A stretch of DNA of 64,000 nucleotides from Prostheceraeus crozeri. Its lineage: Eukaryota > Platyhelminthes > Polycladida > Euryleptidae. Position 1 is the first letter of the stretch. Every line of letters begins with the position of its first letter. Position numbers and translations under genes: made by a program. Under the pieces are notes generated by a model that saw only the letters and a program-made list of their open reading frames with translations, did no database searches and was not told the origin of the DNA. Shown here piece after piece: positions 10,452-23,253 of this stretch. The DNA is taken from positions 190,001 through 254,000 of the forward strand of contig CAJQUW010002986.1 of the NCBI GenBank assembly GCA_907163375.1. The letters are read 5' to 3'.

Positions 10452-11190
10452 CAGTACCTGTCATAAGTTTGGAAACCCCATACACAAAAGCAATAATTTT
10501 GTTAAATCAAAACTATACAAAGTAATCCAAAATTTACATGTATTTCTGAAGTGACTATGAATGTCTTTATTATATTATATTATCGTGGCAGGCTACTTAC
10601 ATCAGTATTTTGATGGATAGTACATATTCTTCATCACTGCTTGAATTCTTGAAGGCATTGATGCCACAAGTCTGTTGCACAACATTGGATCAGTTTGTTG
10701 GGTCCACAGATCAATTATTGCTTGTTTCAACTGCATGATGGAGGTCATCTTCAATTTGTTGATTTTTCTTTTCATTATGCACCATAAATTTTCAATGGGA
10801 TTTAGGTCAGGTGAATTCGGTGGCCACTTCAGAGTCTGGATAGCATGATTTGCAAGCCATTCTGTGACTTTCTTTGATCTATGGCACTGTGCGCCGTCTT
10901 GCATGAAAATGCTTGCGTCTCGGATCGTCATGAACGGAAGGAAATGAGACTCTAGAGTTTCTAAATATCTTGATGAATCCATATTGACATTCTGAGGTAG
11001 GATAGCCAAACCTCCTCTTCCAGTGGCGGAAAAACAAGCCCATACCATCACGTGCGGAGGATGCTTCACCGTTGGTTGGTTAAACCGATGATCGGACGGA
11101 TCAGTTTGTTTTGGTCTTCGGACACGCCACCTTGATTGATCAAACAAATAAAAGTCTGATAATAATGTCTGACGATCATAAAACATACCT
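10452..11190 (-). mobile_element. Tc1-like transposon, 5'-truncated
   Basis: The 3' terminus begins after a TA at 10450-10451 with CAGTACCTGTCATAAGTTTG, a typical Tc1-type end. The transposase gene reads inward on the minus strand. The opposite end, with the DNA-binding N-terminus and second inverted repeat, is missing: homology stops near 11190 and no matching terminus follows. The copy cannot move by itself. Confidence 0.8.
10602..11186 (-). pseudogene. Tc1-type transposase, C-terminal catalytic part
   Basis: A 194-codon open frame covers the DDE catalytic core. The first Asp lies in LSDFYLFD, the second in FMQDGAQCHRSK, and the Glu in SPDLNPIENLW, with 34 residues between the second and third, so DD34E. 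The conserved HVMVWACFSATGRGGL block is present. The family is usually about 340 residues with two helix-turn-helix motifs before the core; both are absent here. The retained frame has no internal stop, so the truncation may be fairly recent. Confidence 0.85.
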
Positions 11191-11720
11191 ATAGTATAAG
11201 ATGGCTACAATTATAATGCCATACCGACTTTTTCAGATTGAATTGTAGATTAAGTTGTACAAGCCTACAATGTGATGTAAGAAAAGTTTACTTTGATTTA
11301 ATTAAGTTTTGTCAAGATTCTCAAGTTCGCTGGTGTGCACATGTACTAGAGAAGCACAATTACAATGCTGAGGTTGAGTTAACCATTTAGGGCACATATC
11401 CTTTTTCGCAATCAATTTACTCGTATATTTTCTTTTGATCAATCGTTGTTCTAGAGTTCCATTAATACATGATGTGCTACTATATTTGAGATAGAATTTA
11501 CAGGAACATTCCATGCTTTTTGAAGGTGGTAAATTTCTATGCCACTATATTCTGGATGAAATTTTGCTCTTATTAATAAAAATGTCTAATTTCGTGAATG
11601 ACTGCTTAAATTTAGATCGTTGATGAATAACTGCCATGAATGAGCTACATAGAATTGTGTAAATAAGCCTGTACGAAATAAAAACCTTACCACATAAAGC
11701 TTCTTTGCACTTAAAGCATG
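11191..11720. other. Spacer between Tc1 and mariner copies
   Basis: No recognisable feature; ordinary AT-rich sequence up to the TA target of the mariner element. Confidence 0.4.
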
Positions 11721-11722
11721 TA

Positions 11723-13497
11723 CGTGGGGTGTCCAAGAATTAGTGGCGTATTTTCTGAGAAACCAACTTCCGGTTATCCTAAATAACTTTATTGACACTC
11801 ATTTTAAAGCTGAAAGCGTTGGGAATGCAGCCCTCAAAAAAGCTAATTCCTATTTAGAATACAAAAAAGTTATCGATTATTGAAAATCACGTAGTTACAT
11901 GCTTCATACACAAATGTCATACATGACACACACACTGCACTCGTGAATCTTTTTTACGGTGAAGCACGTCTGCTCATCGTCCCCAAGTCTATTGTTCAAT
12001 GACAGCGAGATGCAGATGTCTATTGACACTACGACGAGGCTCGTGCTGTTGTCTGCACCGTTCATTGCTTAATTTCATTGCCGCACCGTTCATTGCCTCG
12101 ATCGATGCCTGCTGTGCAGCATTTGACATGCAATTCGGACATTCTCACAATCCTCGACGATGGCTACGGTTGGGGAAACGTCTAACGGTGTGTTCTTTTG
12201 AGGCGCAACGGGCAATGGTCTATTCATTGTGGATGACAAAGCACAGTGGAAAGTCCATCCATGCAGAACTTTAGAAAGCTGTCGGACCTGAACACGCAAT
12301 GTCCTTGCGGTCTGTCCAGCGGTGGTGTCAAGAATTCCAAAGCGGACGAACGGCACTCGATCGCGAACCCGGTCAGGGGTGTAGGCCGAGTTGGAGTGCT
12401 GAAACACTTCCCTCAAAGATCAGAGAACTGCTCGACGAGGATGCCCGCATGACCATAGGAAGCTCGTCTCCAAACCCCACGGTCGAGCATCTTCAACGTC
12501 ATGAAGACCGAGTTGGGTCTGAGCAAGCTCTCCGCTCGATGGGTCCCTCGACTTCTCACTGATGAGCTGAAGCAACGCCGGGTGGACGCATGCCAGCAGA
12601 ACCTTCAGTTAGTGAGCGATTGCGGCGGTGTGAATGACTTCCTTTCATCTCTTGTGACGTCTGATGAAACCTGGATCTGTCACTTCGAGCCAGAATCAAA
12701 GGAACAATCCAAAGTTTGGGCCCCGATCGGTTCCAACCCTCCGGTGAAGGCGATGGCAAGCGCATGGAAGAAGAAGATTATGATGACTGCGTTTTTTTAT
12801 CAATATGGCATTGTCACGCTCGACTTCCTCGAGGACAAAGCAACGATCAATTCCGATCGCTACTGCTTGTCTTTGCGGAAGATGAAATCGGATTACAGGA
12901 ACAAGCGACGAGGACGATCATCAAAGAACATTTCCTTGCTGCATGACAACGCAACACCCCATGTGTTCAGAAAGACACAAGAGACTCTGGCGCAGCTCTC
13001 GGTCACAGCAATTCCTCATCCACCGTACTCTCCAGACCTCAGTCCATGCGACTTCTTCCTCTTTGGGCTGTTGAAGCGAAAACTGCGCGGTCGTCAGTTC
13101 AGAAGCAGGGAAGAACTGGAGAAGGAAGTGAAGCAGATCTGCCACCGTGAAATCAAGACCGATGAATACGAGAAGGCAATGCGAGATCTCATTCATCGAT
13201 GGGAGAAGTGCATCGCCATCAACGGTGACTATGTTGAAAAGGTCGGGAATTTGTCTGACGATTCCTTTGCCTGACATTTTTGTCTTTTTTCATTTACATG
13301 TACATGTATGTATGAAGTGAATCGGGTACTATAATTATTTCACATGTAGCTTATTATAATTATATAGTATCGATATGAAACTTGTACCACTGGATTCGTG
13401 ACGTTCTCCTCTTTCAAATGAGCATCCATAGAGGGCATTAGGGTTACAGAAAGTTAGTTTCTCAAAAAATACGCCACTAATTCTTGGACACCCCACG
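11723..13497 (+). mobile_element. mariner element, near full length
   Basis: A 1775-bp element is bounded by TA on both sides (11721-11722, 13498-13499). Terminal inverted repeats start CGTGGGGTGTCCAAGAATTA and continue to about 50 bp with few mismatches. It carries a transposase on the plus strand with one internal stop and one frameshift. The internal GC content is clearly higher than the flanks, consistent with a horizontally mobile family. The intact ends mean it could still be moved if a matching transposase exists elsewhere. Confidence 0.92.
12193..13274 (+). pseudogene. mariner transposase, disabled
   Basis: The N-terminal helix-turn-helix part reads from about 12193 (AQRAMVYSLWMTKHSGKS), meets a stop at 12272-12274, and continues in the same frame through SLRSVQRWCQEFQSGRTALD. 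A frameshift near 12490-12500 leads into the catalytic part (12501-13274). The catalytic triad is DD34D: VTSDETWI, LLHDNATPH, SPDLSPCDFF. The usual mariner length of about 345 residues is nearly all represented. The frame ends at TGA 13272-13274, about 220 bp before the right terminal repeat. Confidence 0.88.
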
Positions 13498-13499
13498 TA

Positions 13500-16400
13500 G
13501 ATGTAGAGAATGAAACATAGATAATAGGCCTGCACCCATTTCTTTCAAATCAAATAGTCTATAACAAATTTTGAAACATCCTTGTTCATGGTAGTGAAAG
13601 AAGCATTTTCTTTGGATATTCAGATGAAAAAGAAATATCACAACTCCCGCAGAAACTATTGCTTTGACATTCATTATACTTTGAAGATTACACAACAACG
13701 TTTTCTCCTGCTTTGAATGCCGCGCTTGAGGAATGCAAACCGATACTTTAAGTTTCCTTCTCGTTTATTTAGTAGTTTGCAAACCCATTATAACCTGCGC
13801 GCAATCCAATTAGAACCGCCTCTCACTTTTATAATTTCCTCTTCAATAGAATGAGAGATTCCTGTCATTCTTGTTTATAGTACAGATTGTGAAATCAGAA
13901 TATCAGCAAAAATTCAATCCAGTCCAGAAACTGTCAGATATATCTCGACCTCAACGAATCGAGCTATGTGAATCGATATCACATAAGCAAATGAAGGCTC
14001 AGGCTAAAATTGAGTTTTGGAATTTTAAGAAATTGAAGATCCGCTTTCACGTCACATTTAATAGGCTTATTTTCAAGTGGAGAGATTTCAGAAACTGTTT
14101 TACTTTATCACGCATCTATATCTGCATCGATAAAGCAGTCTTCTTCACCGATGTGTGCTGACCTGCATTATCAAAATACTTGTGGAAATGTCCCTGACAT
14201 CGAAGTTTTGAGTGACCGTATGATTACGCGATTCTGGCCATTATTTTGGTATCATTTCTGGAAGTATTGGGCTCAAATCCGACAAAAAACCTATTTCGAA
14301 TGAAAGAAATGCATCAGTGTTGTATCTCCCACAATGTGCATACTAATGTCTCCATTCACTATGTCATATTGCTGACAAAAAAGTTCATTCGTTTCTTAAT
14401 ACTATGACAATTAATCATCTAACAGAATATAGGCTTATTGGTCTGAGATTTTTCGCAACAAATATGACTTGTAATATTTACGTAGGTCATATTCTTCAAA
14501 ATGTAATAGCATTAGTGCAATGAAATACTTATGATAGTCATTTGCATCGCTGCTTACCAAATCTACTTCATGAAATATGCTGATCATGAAAATGTATTCA
14601 TTTTCGAAGACTGTAATCAAATGAAGCAAATTGATATTTTAGAACAAACCTGTAGAGAGTTCATTTTGACTCTGTCTAGTCCCAGAAGACATAAAAACCA
14701 AAAGTATTGTCCTTACTTGTAGCATTTCAATACCATTGAAATGTGGATAGTTGGTGTAAAAGAATACCACCAACTATTATTTCTTTATATATTTTATGAA
14801 GCATGTAGTTTTATCAAGTTGTCTCTCACTCGATTATACTGACCGCCCCTACTCATTGTGCTTGCAAGAAATAGCCAATAAAACCTTCTTTTCAATCATG
14901 CTAGTAGTTCTCTCAATGATACTTTATCGGTTCACTGGCTGCATCGACTAGCCTGTCCAATATTCAACTGTGGTCCGCAAGGTCCTTTGAAATTGATATT
15001 ACTAATCTTTGACTCATTATATAAAACTATGGCACATCCGCTTATTTTTGCCATTTGTCATTGTTCAGGATGTAAATGCCAATTCTCAACTCACTCAACA
15101 CGCGATAGCCCGCTTGCCCATTGAACCCTTTCTGAAATATATGCATTGTTTTTTCATCGCAGCACATTCATTCAAAGTGCTGTATATCCTCATATTATAT
15201 CAGTCGACAGGATATCTAAAATCATAAAGTAATTCGTCTACAAATGAAAAGTATAAAAAACACAAGCATTTAAGCTACGTGCTTCCTACTATAATAAAAA
15301 ATCTACTATAATAACGAGGCACAAAAATTCAAGATGTATAATCAAACCGTGACATCAAATCAAAGGTGCCCTCCAATGATTTTGATGATTTTTAGTCTTC
15401 CTGAGACGTGTTAAATGTAGAATATACAGCATTTGGCACATGCTCTTTCCATGTGTTGTCATAGGGTTTTGCCAACTCGTTCATGTTGCTACCGAAAATT
15501 GTAATTCAAAATTTGATTTCTTGACTGAGTTGTCGAACATGAAACAGATGATGCTCTTGCAAAACTTCCATACAAATAGGATGATGATTTTCCCAATAAT
15601 TCAATATACGAAAGTGCAGGTGAAATCTCTTCCCTATCTGCATGCATTTTCAATTCAGCTACTTCAGTTCAGTATTTTCATTGACACTGATTGATAGAAC
15701 ATTTATGTTTCGTAGTTGCTACTGTGCCTCTGATATTGATAGAATTCTAGTTTGACAGAAAATTCTGCATTGTCCACCATTCTGTTTATCGAAGTGAAAT
15801 TTAAAGTTTGAAATTCATATCATAAATTTTTAAGATTTGAAAACACATCAGGGTATTTCCTATTTGATTTAAATACTTCGTTTGTGCAGTTGAATAGTGG
15901 TTGTTGACAGGGTTGGTAGTATTTTAATCAAATGATGAAGGCCTGTTTTATAAGTCCGCTTAAAACATAGGAGAAAATATGTTTAAAATACGAAAGAAGT
16001 ATCGCCCAAATGTGTGAGCCTCCGCAATGAAATTCTTTTATGTGTAAATACATGTAGAGCTTAAATTTATTTCTCTTTCATGATCACAGAATTGATTTGT
16101 AAAATGTTTGTCAGAAGAATTTTATATTGATAGTTGAAAAATTGTATTAAGTGGGTGGGATTAAAAATCTTGTTTCAAGAATGAACTTTCATTTAAAAAT
16201 CTGTTCTAATGCCTCAGTTCCTCAAACAAGCACTTCTGGAAATAGTCGATACGTAGGTTGAGAGATGCCACTATGCGTGTGATGGTTGTCCGAAAAACTC
16301 ATAGGCTCATGTGGTGCTTTACAGGTAGGCCGATCATATATGCGCATGTACTTACTCCTGCTTACTGATGCATGCACATTCCAACTGCTGCAGTGTTGGA

Positions 16401-18834
16401 ATTGCTGGTGCTGGTGGTGCACTCTGACTTCAAACAATTGTAATTATGTCAGGAGTAGCCTACATTCTGATTTTGAGTGCTGAGACATGAAACCTCATCA
16501 TTTGTCACAATTGCGTTCATGTCTTTTTCTAACAAACTTCTGAGAAGATTACTAAGGATCGTCCATAATCCACGTGGACAGAAAAGGGGATTTTTGACCC
16601 CCTCCTACCTCTGTAATGGACAATTCATGGACACTGGCCCACCCTCCCCCATGGACAATTGCTGACATTCATTACGGATATGTATTCAACTTTACTGGTC
16701 TGTACTTATGGACCTACATTGTGGATGCAGTGCTATATCATATCCTTCGTGATTATTCGATTGCCCGGCTTACAGTATTGGGCTGTCCTTCGATCTCTGT
16801 TCATGAATATAGGCCGGTTGTCTTCTAGGCTGAATGCACAGGACACAACAAAAAGGTAGGCCTATTCTGACAAAATGTGTGTCTTATGAATTTTGTCCAT
16901 GAATCTATGTAGGCATATATATGAAGTTATGTATGAACTTTATCTCTGTATTTCATTATGAAAGAGATCTATTTAGAGGATATTCGATGTCATGTGATCT
17001 GCCGAATATCTTTCAATATTTTGAAATAAAGCCAAAATATCTTTTTCATATACATCTCCAAGTTATAGATTTCCTCTGCATATAGGCTGGTCGGTAAGCT
17101 TTATGATCATTATGTGCATGCACGAATCATGTTTTATGGAACTTAGTTTTGCTATTTGGCATAAATTTTGCCTGTGACACAAAACGCACATTATGATGAT
17201 GGGTGTGTGATGTAAACAGAGCTGATCAACATAAAAACGAACCAACTAAATTCTGATGAAATTCAATCGACTCTCATGCTTTCCAATCATGTTGCACATC
17301 AATGTGCCACACATCATTAGAGAGCTTGTATTTTCATCTTTAAAATCAGGTATGATAGATTTGTATCCATTATTGCATTTGCTGAGCAGTGCTCAAAATA
17401 TGAAAATCACTCAATTTACAAATTGCAATTTTTTATCAAGAAAACATGTGAGAATAATAATTATTCACGTACGAGGAGAACGAGCGTTTTTTGAGCTCCC
17501 TTTTGACATACTGGTCATCAAAATCGGTAAACTAGGGAAAATTAGTGACATCGTGAAGCTATTTCAAAACCATCACTCTTTTGACTGAAAATGCTATGTT
17601 CTCACTTTTTCATCAAAAATGTTCATGTTTGGTATCTTCAGAATCCTTGCGTTGTAAGGAGTGCGAATATGCAAGTTCTGGCTAACAGGGGCATTATTGC
17701 ATAAAACCCCAGTAGCATAAAAGCAAATATCTACCTGGTGCTTTAATCTTCCCAAGAACGGCTTCTTGTGCCCTCGTCTCTGGATTACCTATCTCAGAAA
17801 GTACGAGTCTAAACAGACAACTGAATCATGCTGGTGCAGTTTTTAGCTATAAACTGATTCTACTGATTCTCTGGTCTTATAGTTCTTTAGGACATGTACC
17901 GTACAAGTATCAATTATGTTGCATGATTTTCAATATAACTTATGTAAATTCTAATTTTATGTTTTCACCTTGTATAGAGCAATTTCTTTTTTGTCTTCCA
18001 ACAAACTGACATTCTAAAATCTAATGATGCTCTTCATCGGATAAAAATGGTTTCATGGAAGATGGGTTTTGCAATCGCATGTGATTCACCTAGCAAAATC
18101 TCTTGGCATGAGAGGCAAACAAATAAATTGGCATATCTATAACAAATGATCTTTGGGCAGGAAAAAGAAGAAATATTCCTTGCAAAGAAGATAAATGTAG
18201 CTTGTCAATGTCAATGTCAAAAGGTAAAGTCAGCTTTGAAACAATGAACTTATTATTCTGAAAGAAATTAGAAGGAAAATTCTGATAGATGATTGTATTT
18301 TTTATTAGATTTTTGAAAATTAATGGCTTACCTACTTAGCGCGCTGACGCTCAAGTGATCGGTTTCATCTTTGTTTTAAATCATTATGAAATGGCAATGT
18401 TTTGCTTTCTCATCTGAAATTGCTTATGTAGCATATCTAGTCACGAATTTGTAAGCCGAGAGAAAGATCAGGAACTGAATTTCAGTCGAGTGTGAAACGC
18501 TACATTTTGGAAATTTGATTCATCAAAAGCGCGACACGATTAAGGTCATGTAAATTTTCTTTAGATGATATTTCAACAGGATATTAATTGATGAATTCAA
18601 AGTAACCAAACTCCTGTTTTGCTTTGAGGCACACATGTGCGTATGTGTTCAATGTTCACCATTAATTCATAGCGGCATCCTTTGAAGTCAAATCCTATAT
18701 GATATATTTTATTTCAGCTTGTATTTTGTACAAACAAATATCTCATGCAAAGATTTGTTGACAAAAGAAGAATAATTTCGTGCAATTTTCATCACCGTAG
18801 TATATGTGCGTGATTTGCATGTGTCTAGTACTAA
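13500..18834. other. AT-rich non-coding DNA
   Basis: About 5.3 kb with no gene I can support. A 96-codon open frame at 13871-14161 follows a fair splice acceptor, but it has no matching donor and no family resemblance. A repeat-like patch at 16556-16668 is listed separately. Confidence 0.45.
16556..16668. repeat. Transposon-end-like repeat
   Basis: The patch contains GGATCGTCCATAATCCACGT, a TTTTTGACCCCCTCC tract and three TGGACA words within about 110 bp, with GC content above the flanks. Sequences of this pattern are widespread in invertebrate genomes as ends of DNA elements. Here only one end is visible and the class is uncertain. Confidence 0.35.
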
Positions 18835-18842
18835 GATTATAG

Positions 18843-19153
18843 GGCACTACTGCAGTTTAGTGCACCCTCTTTTACCCCTACTGCAGTTTAGTGCACCCTA
18901 AAATGCATGTGAGAACAACATGATTTAATCAACAGAATGAATGCCGTTCGTTCTTCCCTATAGTTATAAATGAGTGTCTTTGTGTCTTCGTGTGTCTTCG
19001 TCTTCGTCTTCGCACATTACACCGAGCGCGCTTCGGTGTAATGTGCGTAGTCATCGTTTGCGGGAGAATGCGCCGTTGTTTTAGGGTGCACTAAAGTGCA
19101 GTATGCGCGTTTCTGTCTCTTTCATAGAGGATGCACTAAACTGCAGTAGTGTC
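18843..19153. mobile_element. Small terminal-inverted-repeat element (MITE) with 8-bp target duplication
   Basis: A 311-bp element is flanked by the perfect 8-bp duplication GATTATAG (18835-18842, 19154-19161). The ends GGCACTACTGCAGTTTAGTG and their mirror match at 20 of 21 positions. Each end holds two tandem subrepeats built on the word CTGCAGTTTAGTGCACCCT, with one base changed in some copies. The centre has a separate hairpin, CGCACATTACACCGA...TCGGTGTAATGTGCG (19012-19048). No coding capacity. The 8-bp duplication suggests hAT, P or Merlin mobilisation, but the terminus fits none clearly. Confidence 0.85.
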
Positions 19154-19867
19154 GATTATAGTTTAGTTATTCCCGAAATCGACTTGATGTGTTCTCATGT
19201 ACATGCCCTGCATTTAGGTCTGTACAGTAAAATACAATGGCACATGCTGTATTGCTTATTTTATTGCTCATTTTCAGAATTATCAGAAAATGTTCTCCAT
19301 GATTGAAGAAGAGAACTGCAGATGCGCACAGAGGATGTAACATAGAAGTCGTTCAAGTGACTGAATTATTCAACTTATCTTTTTTTGATAGCTGTAATCG
19401 GTAACAGTAATCGACGATTACATTGCTGGCAACGTTTTCCAAAGATGCGTCATTGAAAATCGAATAATCGCTATCCGTGATATTTTTTCTTTCAATTGAT
19501 TGTCTGGAATTTTGTTTAAATTATGTCTGCATCATTCAGATACATCAGTCATGATTTCCATGAATTGCATATGTCGACTGGGATTTATCCGACACGTAGG
19601 AGTGGATCATGCAGAAGCTTCTAGTATCTCAACATTTTTTGATTTGTCATTAGTAAACTACTCTCACGGACGCCTGTATTATCTGCCTTTGGCAACAGGA
19701 TACCACGCCCTCGCAGAAACCCTTATATTATCTAGGATTCCATTCATTATTCAAAACTTATTACAGCAAATATCAATGTCATCAGCTGCAAGATCTCTTC
19801 TCAGCCACTGGGATTCTTCAACCAATTATTCATTACAGATGTCCATCATTGTTAACTCATGACAAGA

Positions 19868-20035
19868 AATCAGCAGTGATTGACAAAAATTGACTGCTGT
19901 CAATTAGTTGATTGTTGAACAATTGAAATTTTGATTAGTTGATTGCTTCATTTCCAATGTCAATTAATTGATTGCTTTGCAATTGTAATTTGAATTAATT
20001 GATTGCATAGGATTTCAATTACAATTAACTGCTTT
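19868..20035. repeat. Degenerate tandem repeat
   Basis: Four to five imperfect copies of a unit containing CAATTARTTGATTG, each about 30-40 bp. Many copies are near-palindromic (TCAATTAATTGA). No other feature overlaps it. Confidence 0.55.
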
Positions 20036-20429
20036 TTCAAGGGTATCAAATTCAATCTGTTGATTTAAAAGAGGAATTAAATTGCAATAATTTTTTTATT
20101 ATCCCTGCTAAGTGCTAGCGGTCGTCGCCAGGCCGTAGACCTGCCGACTCATCCAATTTTGAATTTCGGATTTTAATTAATTGTAAAGAAATTGTAGCCA
20201 TTCCGAAAATACAATATTATTCTGCTTAGCGGTCATTGTTCTTGTCCTTCACCCTATGGATTCGATAACAAACTCACTTGCAACCATCGGTCATTTGTTT
20301 TTGTTTGAACAACAGAGTACAAACAAATTCAACCATTCACAGACCTGCGTACTGGATGCAAGACATGTGGTTGGTTCAGCGACAGGGCAAGCGTATGAGA
20401 TTTGTCGTACTCTTGTTTTCCTCCTCTCC

Positions 20430-20462
20430 ATCTATCTCCTCCTCCTCCTCCTCCTCCTTCTT
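20430..20462. repeat. CTC trinucleotide microsatellite
   Basis: An uninterrupted run of CTC/TCC trinucleotides. It produces a poly-leucine or poly-serine stretch in overlapping open frames, which are therefore not taken as genes. Confidence 0.8.
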
Positions 20463-20980
20463 CAATCTCTCACTTTCTTTAGATACCAAAGCGATTTATG
20501 GAAATCCAAATCTTTGTCGCTATTTTCTAGTCAAGTAGGTCGCCAACTGCTTTCCAACCTCGTTAACGAATCACGCTGAAGAAGACAACCGTGGATTGTA
20601 TACATTCAAGAAATTCTGAAACTTTCTTCCGATACTCCACAACCATTCTCATTTCCTGAGACTCTGCAGGAAGCCACATTTTGACGTATGAATGTTAGAC
20701 AAACCAGAATAAATCAGAATATATTTCATCCGTCGATTATGTACCATCGCTGCCGGGGACAAATGCGCCGCACCTTTGAAAATTCTCTCAAAGCAGCGTC
20801 AAATTCAGAAAATTTAGTTAACATTTCATTCTTTCTACGTTTTCGAATCTTGCAACTATCCTCCATTCTCAGTGATATTCTTGTAACCTTTTTCCAAGCG
20901 CTACAGACCAGTGCACCTCAAATATCTTTGCCAGCTATCCTTCGGTTAAATTTTGTTTATCGTGGATCTAAGAGATAAGC

Positions 20981-21107
20981 ATGAATAAAAATTACGGGAA
21001 GTTAATTAAAGCCGCTCTTCTTACCTGGTTTATCATGAGTACCATTCCGTGCCTTCGATCGTACGCCAACCCCAATCCCAGTCCCGAATCTCACGTTCAT
21101 CACGGTT
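20981..21107 (+). CDS. Candidate first coding exon with signal peptide
   Basis: ATG with A at -3 opens 42 codons plus one base, then a consensus donor GTAAGT at 21108. The peptide has a basic start (MNKNYGKLIK), a hydrophobic core (AALLTWFIMSTIPCL), and a small-residue cleavage site after about SYA near residue 29. A polar NPNPSPESHVHHG segment follows. This is the classic shape of exon 1 of a secreted or membrane receptor gene. The phase-1 donor matches the phase-1 acceptor of the receptor exon at 62234 on the same strand, where the junction would give a Ser codon. Belonging to that gene is an inference; another downstream gene cannot be excluded. About 250 bp upstream are GC-richer and may be 5' UTR. 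Confidence 0.5.
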
Positions 21108-23251
21108 GTAAGTTTATATCTCTATCTATTGCAAATTACTATTCCTCTCATTTGCAGCTGCCTGAAAAAAGCAATAACATCAGCCAAAATTTTGCTGTCA
21201 GTTTTAACATTTACTTTATTCTTTATTTGTACACGTACTATTTTCATACAAAGCTGCTCGGCAGCCGTTGTCAGCTTTATTAAAATGTGAACCTTTCTAA
21301 TATGCTGATAGGAGTGATGTCAGGATTGGTCGAAATGTTGAGATTGCGGTAAACATTAAGCATTAAATTGTTGGATGAAAGCCCTAATGCCCACGATCAC
21401 TTAATACAAGGTCCATAGATATTGAGCACTTTTCAACTTGACAAGTGCTCGTAAAAGTGTCCCTGCAGTTTGCAGCAGCGTATCTGCATTATCCATTCTT
21501 ATAATATGTCGCTCTTCAATATCGAATAGGAATTCCTATCAGCTAGTGAAACAAATTTTAAAACTGCATTTTTCATTTAGATGCTTTACACAGTAGTAGC
21601 ATCATATGGCCCCACATGTGCTGTACATATGTTAACTTTGTGAATTGGGATTTCAATTGATGTGAGATATGTGCAACTGAAAGGTTGCTATGCTAGTTTC
21701 GATGCTAGTTATTTTCATTGAATGAACCAACCTTTCGATTCTGGTAATTTGCATTAGGGAATTGTAATTTTGCACGCATGAGTGGAGCTGTATATGGCGA
21801 ATCGTTAACCACACAAGCTTTTAATATCGACTTCAGGGCCAACAACCCAATATCACCCTATGACAGATAATTAGCGATATTATTGCCCGAAGTCGTAAGA
21901 TTTCATTGTTTTCAAAGGGAACTCGTAATATATTTGCGATTCTTAATCAGTGCAATTCATAATACGGACAAACAATATGCACAAATAAATTGACTTTTCA
22001 TCAATTTAATGTAAATATTGTGAATTATAATATTTTGCTGTCTTATTTTTTTCGTGATTTTAATTTTCGAAGCATTGCTTGAGTTCCAGAACAAAGTTGT
22101 CATATATAGCATTGCCTTGAGACACGCCCGTCACAGGCTTGTGTGTTTGTCTTCATTGCATATATAAGTGTGAATAATTGAAGTATGGCTACAAGTTCGA
22201 GAATCCGGTTTATGTCAACACAACCACAGAATTCTCGAAATAAAGCAGAAATTTCTATAGAAAAGTTATGTCGGGATTATCTGTTACGAATCTTAAAAAA
22301 CCATGACATGACATGCATATATCTGTATTTAAGTAGGTAAATCAATTGAAAGCCTATTATATTGTCAATATGCTGTTATTAGTATGCCTGCTATCATATT
22401 TCAGCACAGGATATTATGGGCTACTATACATTATACTCCATATGTCATTAAGCATGCTAATGTCCATTTATTGAGATTGTTGAATATCATTGAATTAAAT
22501 TATCCAAAAGAAAGACAAACTTAGAAATAGTCGAATAAAACATACAACAAGCTATAACTGTGGTAGAATAAGATGCACGGAAGCTGAGAGTGATATGAAA
22601 AACAAGATGCGAGAATGAGCAAAAAATGCAATTTGAAAAAATGATGTGATGAAGAATTTTACCTCTGACTGTTGGCGTTCTTCCTTTTTAAGTCACTTAA
22701 ATCTTTATGAATCTAAAATCCAAACGATAGTGCGCGGTACATGTAGGCCGTCAACAATACGAATTTATCACTACACGGAGCTATTTATGTATCTAAAAAC
22801 ATCCGCAAAGTTTTTAACTTTAACCTCCCTTTAGACCACCGTGCACTGTGTGACTGCAAAAAGTACACGTGCATTTAATGAGACTTTGAGCTTGCTTACT
22901 TGCGGAATTGACAAGATGGAATATAAATAAAGATGAAATGTCCTCATTCTCCATTGATTCCCCGTCTGAGTCGCCTTGAGCATGAACAGAAAGAAATATT
23001 GGATGGCAATTCGATGAAACTGCTGCCAATACTAGGAAAAGAATAAAATAATTTAGTAAATCAATGAAAAATAAATAAAATTCAAAGCAACGAGCCTCAA
23101 AAATATGGATGCACAATAGGAGCTGCTTGTCATTTCTTATCATACTTCATCACCAAATGCCGATTGAAGTCAAAGACATTCTTATATGCCATCGATAGAC
23201 ATCCTATTTTCATGTAATTCCTTTTAGATAGCCTTTTCGCCAGAGCACGTG
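21108..23251. other. Intron-like AT-rich DNA
   Basis: Starts at the consensus donor of the candidate exon 1. No exon, tRNA-like unit or terminal repeat was found in this stretch. Confidence 0.4.
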
Positions 23252-23253
23252 TA

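Noticed and set aside
13871-14161. Possible exon following a TTGTTTATAG acceptor
   Set aside because: No donor in the open stretch and no recognisable protein family.
20256-20579. 107-codon open frame with a leucine run
   Set aside because: The leucine run comes from the CTC microsatellite, and the rest has no recognisable domain.
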